From Bedellia somnulentella (taxonomy: Eukaryota; Arthropoda; Insecta; Lepidoptera; Bedelliidae): a DNA stretch of 64,000 nt. The position numbers and the translations under genes are program-made. Shown one piece after another: positions 62,301-64,000 of this stretch. Each line of letters opens with the position of its first letter. The stretch's first letter is position 1. The notes beneath the pieces were generated by a model. That model made no database searches. It saw nothing but the letters and a program-made list of their open reading frames with translations, and was not told the origin of the DNA. The stretch spans positions 18,322,873 to 18,386,872 of the forward strand of contig OY755173.1 of NCBI GenBank assembly GCA_963576735.1. Reading direction: 5' to 3'.

Positions 62301-63876
62301 TGATTAACAAATGGAAACTTTTGTAAGAATCCGTTTTCGTAATAAATTATTCGAATTTTCCGCTTATTATTACTACAGATTAACGACTAGGAAACCCTTC
62401 TTAGTCCAGTTCTTTATTTATATTTGAAAGTATAAAAACATTGTCATTACTTTAAATTCATGTTTTTTTCTTTACTTAACTCATTTCTTAACCAGTCATT
62501 ATAAGTAACTAGTTTTATTAACAATTTCACTAGCACTCATGATGAAGCTTACAAATTTGCTAAATTATAAAGTCAAAATTCGGAAACTTGTCAAAAATGA
62601 TCCCCACTTACAATTTTCCTGAGGTGAGCCCGTTATTTTACAAGTTCCTTAAAAACTATCAGGTAAGATGTAAAATCGCATGCTGTTTGACGGATTTCCG
62701 TCAACTTACAAGTTTCNNNNNNNNNNNNNNNNNNNNNNNNNNNNNNNNNNNNNNNNNNNNNNNNNNNNNNNNNNNNNNNNNNNNNNNNNNNNNNNNNNNN
62801 NNNNNNNNNNNNNNNNNNNNNNNNNNNNNNNNNNNNNNNNNNNNNNNNNNNNNNNNNNNNNNNNNNNNNNNNNNNNNNNNNNNNNNNNNNNNNNNNNNNN
62901 NNNNNNNNNNNNNNNNAGCCGGTTTGACGACGCCCCTAGCCACTATTCATTTGTCAGCAAGTAACCATCAGCACTTTGCTAGGTATTGGTTTAGCTGAAC
63001 TAAGGGTTATTTTTATTATATAAACTAGCATTTTAGTTACAATAAGACACTATTGTATTAGCCGTTATGCTGTCCAATTAAATAAATATATTTTTATTAA
63101 AGTCTTTGGTCTTACTATCTTAATTGGCGCAGCCGGTTTGACGACGCCCCTAGCCACTATTCATTTGTCAGCAAGTAACCATCAGCACTTTGCTAGGTAT
63201 TGGTTTAGCTGAACTAAGGGTTATTTTTATTATATAAACTAGCATTTTAGTTAGAATAAGACATTATTGTATTAGCCGTTATGCTGTCCAATTAAATAAA
63301 TATATTTTTATTAAAGTCTTTGGTCTTAATATCTTAATTCGCGCGCCCTGCGCCCTACTTTGAATCATAGACAAACGACGCCAAATTTGAAACCTGCATA
63401 TTCGCATTCGCATCCGCATTCGCGAATGTCAACAACAGATATTCGCATTCGCATTCGTATTCGCGAATGCTTAAAAACTGACATTCGTTACATCTCTAAT
63501 ATGTATGTATGTAATATTTTCATATATTATATATTCATCATATATTTTCTTCACACATATAGGGTGCGTCTTTTGAGTACACTCTGTCTGTCCGTGGAAG
63601 TCCTTCACTGACATACCCATAATCATTTTAACCTTTCTATCCTTCAAACAAACAAACAAAATTACTAAGCAATCTTCAAAAAATATCATACAAAACTATC
63701 AGTCTATATAAAAAGAACATTCCATACTTAGGATCTGCATTAGTAAGCGGTATAAAGACTGGAGTAATCCGTCTCTTTCCATCGGAGGTCCTTGTCTCTA
63801 TCTGGCGGTCGGTGGGGCGCAGCGGCGTGAGCGGGGGCTGTGGGGAGCCGCTCGGACGTTGCGGGAAATTCTTTAT
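44170..63876 (-). CDS. Hira: HIRA histone chaperone subunit, C-terminal half (partial)
   Basis: Nine exons on the - strand: 63728-63876, 59372-59474, 58449-58568, 57034-57183, 51197-51293, 50467-50607, 48133-48257, 46955-47046 and 44170-44313 (TGA stop at 44170-44172). From the second exon on, every phase and GT-AG boundary fits. The first exon carries the B domain ('TRTSDGKRRITPVFIP'), which binds ASF1. The rest is the Hira domain: beta-propeller-like strands ('CEDGHLHVWRV', 'ASADLRVWDLSV', 'ITLSNNQSYVYC'), then the helical C-terminus ('SKEYRHWLVALLTHL', 'LRLILDEMLGP', 'HDMLEEMLTIMVRQLRWQRL'). HIRA with CABIN1/UBN deposits histone H3.3 outside replication. In Drosophila it is needed to remodel sperm chromatin. 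Missing are the N-terminal WD40 repeats (right of the window) and at least one linker exon, because phases clash between 63728 and 59474. The gene converges on Drak. Confidence 0.93.
44503..44615 (+). repeat. Dispersed repeat, copy 1 of 2
   Basis: 'atgtcagttctttttcaagg' and 'cagccatgaatcattag' recur at 47906-47990 in the same orientation, with about 85-90% identity by eye. The two copies lie in different HIRA introns, on either side of the exon at 46955-47046. Confidence 0.7.
44636..45140 (-). pseudogene. LINE 3' fragment: RT C-terminal tail
   Basis: A - strand frame (44744-45130) reads 'YNSLEVRRDLTLMVFILKMS', 'RRGRLFKIPQSRTNLLIESP' and 'FACSWCDFQ'. This resembles the poorly conserved tail after the RT domain in CR1/Jockey-type LINEs. 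It ends in a (TAAA)n tail (+ strand 'atttatttattt' at 44639-44660). 5'-truncated. Confidence 0.65.
45156..45338 (+). repeat. Penelope-like element, left terminal repeat
   Basis: Contains 'aagcccgacgtttcgaaaac' and 'cagttatcatggtcacggga'. It supplies the first codons of the open frame. It extends about 20 bp further out than the right copy. Confidence 0.85.
45286..46623 (+). CDS. Penelope-like reverse transcriptase with GIY-YIG endonuclease (N-truncated)
   Basis: A 445-residue frame. The first residues come from the terminal repeat. From about residue 40 it is RT: 'VSFDVQSLYTSLPI' (46-57), 'GVAMGSPVSPIVADIFME' (102-119), the catalytic 'RYVDDTFAI' (YVDD at 139-142) and 'LAFLDVLLIRNSD'. Residues 325-415 are the GIY-YIG domain, in the family's variant form 'VYKLDCECGLSYIGQTKR', with a downstream conserved 'REH'. 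GIY-YIG plus RT in one protein marks Penelope-like elements, a class separate from LINE and LTR elements. Intact elements have several hundred more N-terminal residues, so this copy is truncated and probably inactive, though no stop breaks the retained part. Confidence 0.92.
   Translation: MVTGRLRCYLSLYSTIKTEAFVKNSYQFINDIKNLSLSDEDIMVSFDVQSLYTSLPIQDCVEVVTERLTNADIPLEYAELLKHCLTTGYLLWDKEFYFQTDGVAMGSPVSPIVADIFMERLEEIALKSFPVTPKVYKRYVDDTFAILPKNIVSALLDHLNSINPKIQFTMELETNNSLAFLDVLLIRNSDNSISHTVYRKPTHTDRYLNGDSHHHPSQLATVGKTLFQRAKHLCDEHHLAGELSHVKQVLHNNKLKLPRQRHRSSDKPPTVERLPATLPFVKGVTDKISTVLQRASIKTYFKPHQKISQFLRPIKCQIPLQDAGVYKLDCECGLSYIGQTKRSVATRVREHIADMKNRRPGRSALCEHTFDKPNHHMRFDKPTILAKENRLIPRMIRESIEIKKHPNFNRDDGWQLPPAWNPIISTTKRGKNSSKTPDNISSFCT
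46670..46822 (-). repeat. Penelope-like element, right (inverted) terminal repeat
   Basis: The reverse complement of the left terminal repeat from its 'ttttatagtactgtataat' edge outwards. It contains 'ctgaaaagttttcgaaacg', discussed as a possible degenerate hammerhead core. Confidence 0.85.
46955..47046 (-). CDS. Hira: HIRA exon
   Basis: The acceptor is 'catttcag' and the donor GTGAGT. Encodes 'GTEEQLRLILDEMLGPSHC' and 'PKKWQSSVL'. This is the conserved 'LLGP' helix and the W...V-G junction of the Hira domain. Confidence 0.92.
47260..47480 (-). mobile_element. LINE 3' tail fragment
   Basis: A (TTTA)n run at the left is followed by 'gagaaacaaacggtacacaa' and AT-rich sequence without a frame. 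It looks like a LINE 3' UTR in - orientation. The family is not assigned. Confidence 0.4.
47906..47990 (+). repeat. Dispersed repeat, copy 2 of 2
   Basis: Matches 44503-44615 with a deletion near its right end. Confidence 0.7.
48133..48257 (-). CDS. Hira: HIRA exon
   Basis: The acceptor is 'atcttgcag' and the donor GTAAAT. Encodes 'NYSAVARRSWLESQVSSSLQ' and 'LSKEYRHWLVALLTHLTHHG'. The EYRHWL core is the strongest single match to HIRA. Confidence 0.93.
48705..48759. repeat. 13-bp perfect inverted repeat hairpin
   Basis: GCCGCAAGTTGCA (48705-48717) and TGCAACTTGCGGC (48747-48759) are perfect inverse copies with a 29-bp loop. Confidence 0.7.
48822..48961. mobile_element. 140-bp hairpin MITE
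   Basis: The arms start 'acgcccgatttctgaattga' on the left and are mirrored on the right, pairing over about 55 bp with a few mismatches. Almost the whole element folds on itself. No clear target duplication. Located in a HIRA intron. Confidence 0.8.
49083..49150 (-). pseudogene. Partial duplicate of HIRA exon 50467-50607 with its splice donor
   Basis: Read on the - strand, 'GCGCTGTACCCCGCGCGCCC' continues through a shortened Pro/Ala segment to 'GGAA' and a GTAAGT donor. It matches the 3' half of the true exon and its donor (GTAAGA). It stays in frame ('ALYPARPPAPHTALDRK' against 'ALYPARPPAPPAPPHAALER'). No good acceptor lies at its 5' edge, so it is probably not an independent exon. Confidence 0.75.
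49287..49422 (+). repeat. Tandem repeat in a HIRA intron
   Basis: Two units (49287-49341 and 49362-49422) share 'ggaaatgca', 'tcatttacggatt' and 'cattgttcgtttgttctct'. They lie between the duplicated exon piece and the 33-bp inverted match at 49455. Confidence 0.75.
49455..49487 (+). repeat. 33-bp inverted match to 50399-50431
   Basis: 'tttgcaatagaatccaacaa' and the next 13 bases are the exact reverse complement of 50399-50431, which lies about 35 bp beyond the donor of the HIRA exon at 50467. Confidence 0.85.
50467..50607 (-). CDS. Hira: HIRA exon, Pro/Ala-rich loop
   Basis: The acceptor is 'gttccag' and the donor GTAAGA. Encodes 'IVWVDSSDPLWRVCRSSALC' and 'ALYPARPPAPPAPPHAALER'. It aligns with the variable loop after the propeller in HIRA. 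It is very GC-rich, and the Pro-Ala run is probably a lineage-specific expansion. Confidence 0.88.
50652..50760 (+). mobile_element. SINE-2 (tRNA-like) copy
   Basis: Carries 'gaatacctcatgtgggg' and, further right, a clear Pol III B box within 'gccggttcgattcccgcc'. 'gtatacccgagg' occurs twice around it. Confidence 0.6.
51197..51293 (-). CDS. Hira: HIRA exon
   Basis: The acceptor is 'atattccag' and the donor GTAATT. Encodes 'VTVTNCILLEDGNPMITLSN' and 'NQSYVYCQKLCSW', the family's 'vt..l...G.P...LS.g.ay....l..W' strand pair. Confidence 0.92.
51643..52007 (+). mobile_element. LINE-B, 5'-truncated insertion
   Basis: 365 bp of the LINE-B 3' end: 'RERCGIKDDIVSKIEKGMLR', 'WFGHIERMDD', ending 'SIVSAYPNGN' and stop, then 'ggcgtgagtatatgtatgta'. 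A 13-bp target duplication GATAACATATATG flanks it (51630-51642 and 52008-52020). It is about 90% identical to the 11 kb copy by eye, so it is fairly young. Confidence 0.92.
52209..52392 (-). mobile_element. SINE-1, 5'-truncated
   Basis: A reverse copy from 'catacatacatactcaactc' to 'aaagccccaataccac'. The head is missing. No certain target duplication. Confidence 0.85.
52990..54616 (+). mobile_element. Helitron-like element segment (tentative)
   Basis: Non-coding blocks such as 'aggctgtatctcataaacag' and 'tcactcactgactcactgac' resemble repeats I associate with lepidopteran Helitrons. An OTU-protease gene fragment, a common Helitron passenger, follows. I could not define the ends or find Rep/helicase. 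Confidence 0.4.
54223..54609 (+). CDS. Truncated OTU cysteine-protease fragment with a basic tail
   Basis: 128 residues from an ATG. Residues 17-36 ('VISIPGDGSCLFHSLSYSMY') contain the OTU catalytic Asp23 and Cys26. 'IRRAVVHYVVENWDD' matches the following helix. OTU domains need a later His, normally more than 60 residues on in a 'GG..E' context. Here, after 'MQVYKSMFTEYN', the sequence turns into a Lys/Arg-rich tail ('PQRRNKRDRDREWV', 'SPKSKSKKYPYKK') with no such His. It therefore looks like the front half of an OTU domain fused to unrelated sequence, probably non-catalytic. The stop lies 8 bp before the foldback element at 54617. OTU genes of this type are usually carried by Helitrons or other transposons rather than being host genes. 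Confidence 0.7.
   Translation: MEREILYINGDLCPHRVISIPGDGSCLFHSLSYSMYGSFQSSNDIRRAVVHYVVENWDDMQVYKSMFTEYNRLRSIYRPDLSTLEVTKPQRRNKRDRDREWVLNKAVADVQEIVRSPKSKSKKYPYKK
54617..55308. mobile_element. Foldback element with 187-bp inverted arms
   Basis: The arms 54617-54803 and 55122-55308 are near-perfect inverse copies, starting 'cccaccaaaaacattaaatg'. They enclose a spacer of about 318 bp. The spacer has an 88-codon frame (54830-55096, -) without a recognised domain. No target duplication was identified. Located in the largest readable HIRA intron but one. Confidence 0.9.
55378..55605 (+). pseudogene. Copia-type retrotransposon RNase H remnant
   Basis: The + frame reads 'EDNSAAVAISKYGNFTKNSK' and 'HIEVHYHFVN', the end of a copia RNase H. 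After a frame break comes 'IESENKIADIFTKLLGN', the family's C-terminal 'ADIFTK' motif. A purine-rich 'aaaggaggaaag' follows, where a polypurine tract would be. Broken by stops and frameshift. Confidence 0.8.
56128..56330 (+). repeat. Possible copia-type LTR fragment
   Basis: 'aaggaggcg' followed by TGTTGGTGTATTTATG looks like a polypurine tract joined to a copia LTR start (TGTTG). AATAAA-type signals lie further on. No partner LTR was found. Confidence 0.4.
56917..56997 (-). mobile_element. SINE-1, 5' fragment
   Basis: Only the head of the SINE, in reverse: 'ccttagtcgcctcttacgac' to 'agccggcactacacgg'. It ends about 36 bp from the donor of the HIRA exon 57034-57183. Confidence 0.85.
57034..57183 (-). 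CDS. Hira: HIRA exon: propeller strand
   Basis: The acceptor is 'aacatttcag' and the donor GTGATA. Encodes 'ALSSVAVRLSLSGSCLAAVS' and 'ASADLRVWDLSVPRC' to 'SENN'. The phases fit both neighbours. SINE-1 copies in opposite orientation lie on both sides. Confidence 0.92.
57215..57476 (+). mobile_element. SINE-1, full length, next to a HIRA splice acceptor
   Basis: Runs from 'gctgtgtagtgtcgg' to a long (TATG/TATA) tail, with the 10-bp duplication AATTGGTTAG (57205-57214 and 57477-57486). The left duplication lies only 20 bp from the acceptor of exon 57034-57183. Confidence 0.93.
57655..57820 (+). mobile_element. LINE-B fragment, part 1
   Basis: 'aaattggtgaaagagatc', 'tggaaggtaatgcgtgtag', 'tgaagtatgaagaacaaaag' match the LINE-B C-terminal region with stops. 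The family's last about 60 bp appear separately at 58367-58430, so about 550 bp of other DNA interrupts the copy. Confidence 0.75.
58367..58430 (+). mobile_element. LINE-B fragment, part 2 (3' end)
   Basis: 'gcgacgatcgatagtctcgg' to 'gcgtgagtaaatgtatgta' is the LINE-B end. It stops about 18 bp before the donor side of HIRA exon 58449-58568. Confidence 0.75.
58449..58568 (-). CDS. Hira: HIRA exon: propeller strand
   Basis: The acceptor is 'catgtttcag' and the donor GTATGC. Encodes 'GSRVQCIACSSSHVAVSCED', 'GHLHVWRV' and 'LHRLLPPL'. This is the family's 'g..LLpp..Lp' segment. Confidence 0.92.
   Translation of the reverse strand, partial: VPACNASRAAAATWRCRARTDTCTCGAWPPRRCIGCCHL
58798..59044 (-). 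mobile_element. SINE-1, full length
   Basis: A reverse copy with an 8-bp target duplication TTTGGTTG (58790-58797 and 59045-59052). Close to the family consensus. Confidence 0.92.
59372..59474 (-). CDS. Hira: HIRA exon: start of the Hira domain
   Basis: The acceptor is 'tgtaacag' and the donor GTGAGT. Encodes 'VINNAVKTPYGKLARLQLLP' and 'STDPIWETYL', matching HIRA 'VEN....gg.kL..L.......WE..L'. It starts in phase 0, which does not fit the B-domain exon (ends in phase 2), so another exon must lie between. Confidence 0.88.
59813..61457 (-). mobile_element. LINE-C-type element: 5' region and 3' UTR without RT
   Basis: The right part holds a 5' region and endonuclease start (60414-60809). The left end (59813-59995) is the LINE-C 3' UTR with its hairpin (59914-59928) and (TAGAA)n tail. 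The RT between them is missing. It may be one internally deleted element or two insertions. A frame at 60858-61457 is not recognised. Confidence 0.6.
60414..60809 (-). pseudogene. LINE endonuclease N-terminal fragment
   Basis: 'GITVLSCNIRSIEKNFSQFL', 'FDVIVLTECWI' and 'KAGGVVVYIKN' are the first blocks of a LINE endonuclease/exonuclease/phosphatase domain (N-I-R-S, T-E-x-W, G-G-V). The frame ends before the catalytic Asp/His blocks. Confidence 0.85.
61465..62716. mobile_element. DNA element with about 150-bp inverted ends and AGGAAACTTGTAA subrepeats
   Basis: The left arm (about 61481-61640) is mirrored at about 62570-62716 with roughly 85-90% identity ('acggaaatccgtcaaacagc', 'acatcttacctgatag', 'gtggggatcatttt'). 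GGAAACTTGTAA occurs several times in each arm. The left edge is a 32-bp perfect palindrome (61465-61496) centred on CCTAGG. The right end enters the assembly gap. A SINE-1 lies inside. Confidence 0.8.
61922..62168 (-). mobile_element. SINE-1, diverged copy
   Basis: Reads 'catacatacatatactcacc', 'ttagctacttttggaagtta', 'gtctccaaccgcatcgcc'. The most diverged long copy. Inserted into the inverted-repeat element. Confidence 0.8.
62717..62916. other. Assembly gap (200 N)
   Basis: A fixed-size run of N between an inverted-repeat element and a tandem LTR array. Missing HIRA linker exon(s) could lie here. Confidence 1.
62917..63339 (+). repeat. Tandem 215-bp units with LTR and primer-site features (errantivirus-like)
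   Basis: Two units (62917-63131 and 63132-63339) are almost identical. Between them 'ctatcttaatt' joins 'ggcgcagccgg'. An LTR ending in AATT followed by a TGGCGCAG-type primer site is typical of gypsy/errantivirus retroelements. Each unit also has TATATAAAC and AATAAATA. No gag, pol or env lies here. The array may continue into the gap. Confidence 0.65.
63399..63478 (+). repeat. ATTCGC hexamer microsatellite
   Basis: Repeated 'attcgc' and variants, with the palindromic 'attcgcgaat' twice. Confidence 0.7.
63728..63876 (-). CDS. Hira: HIRA exon with B domain
   Basis: The acceptor is 'attccccag' and the donor GTATGG. Encodes 'SGSPQPPLTPLRPTDRQIE' followed by 'TRTSDGKRRITPVFIPLTN'. The R-T-x-D-G-(K/R)-R-R-I-T-P core is the ASF1-binding B domain conserved from yeast Hir to human HIRA. 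It ends in phase 2. Confidence 0.92.
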
Positions 63877-64000
63877 CTGGGGAATTAGGCTTATTTTGAA
63901 AGTTTTTTGGGGTAGTGAAAAATAAACGAAGAATAATCGCGGACAAACATATAAACAATCAAACTGAGAACTTCCATTTTTTTGAAGTCGGTTAAAAAAT

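Noticed and set aside
1..64000. CRISPR arrays, rRNA genes, bacterial operons
   Set aside because: None seen. Exons, introns and transposon types show this is animal nuclear DNA.

Overview
The window looks like a stretch of a lepidopteran (moth or butterfly) nuclear genome. It is AT-rich, has small exons with GT-AG introns, and is packed with transposable elements. Insect telomere-type TTAGG repeats occur inside one small DNA transposon. I do not assign a species. Two 200-N runs (32657-32856 and 62717-62916) are assembly gaps.

Two host genes can be read, and they converge. On the + strand, exons from 28024 to 32656 encode most of a serine/threonine kinase of the DRAK/STK17 (death-associated-kinase-related) family. 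Its C-terminus runs into a gap. A long 3' UTR with a cluster of Pumilio-type sites follows, ending at poly(A) signals near 35.88 kb. The first coding exon(s) lie upstream and were not found. On the - strand, nine exons from 63876 down to 44170 encode the C-terminal half of HIRA, the histone H3.3 chaperone subunit: the B domain (ASF1-binding) and then the whole Hira domain to the stop codon. Exon phases agree at every junction except one, between the B-domain exon and the next readable exon, where at least one linker exon is missing or unseen. The WD40 N-terminal half lies beyond the right edge.

Almost everything else is mobile DNA. From left to right: a CR1/Jockey-like LINE (6.3-9.4 kb, -), a second LINE family (9.8-11.4 kb, +, broken), a hAT remnant with an 8-bp target duplication (15.1-15.9 kb), a MITE (19.7-20.1 kb), and a young Gypsy-type LTR element with equal-length, apparently identical LTRs but a truncated pol (22.1-25.3 kb). 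The kinase introns hold a Penelope-like remnant and SINEs. The 36-44 kb intergenic region holds SINEs, MITEs and LINE tails. The HIRA introns hold a Penelope-like element with RT and GIY-YIG domains (45.2-46.8 kb), a Helitron-like OTU gene fragment, a 187-bp-arm foldback element, copia remnants, a LINE lacking its RT, and a long inverted-repeat element. An errantivirus-like tandem LTR/primer-site array lies at 62.9-63.3 kb.

One SINE family of about 250 bp (here SINE-1) is present about 15 times, mostly between 30 and 62 kb. Several copies have clear target duplications. One is nested in another, one has an internal 5' inversion, and one sits about 20 bp upstream of a HIRA splice acceptor. Its 3' end matches the 3' end of the LINE at 9.8-11.4 kb (LINE-B), suggesting that LINE-B supplies its retrotransposition machinery. 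The most notable observations are the SINE/LINE tail sharing, the inverted SINE pair around one HIRA exon, the partial HIRA exon duplication, the small membrane-protein gene in the LTR element, a covarying hairpin in a LINE 3' UTR family, and the shared architecture of two Penelope-like insertions.
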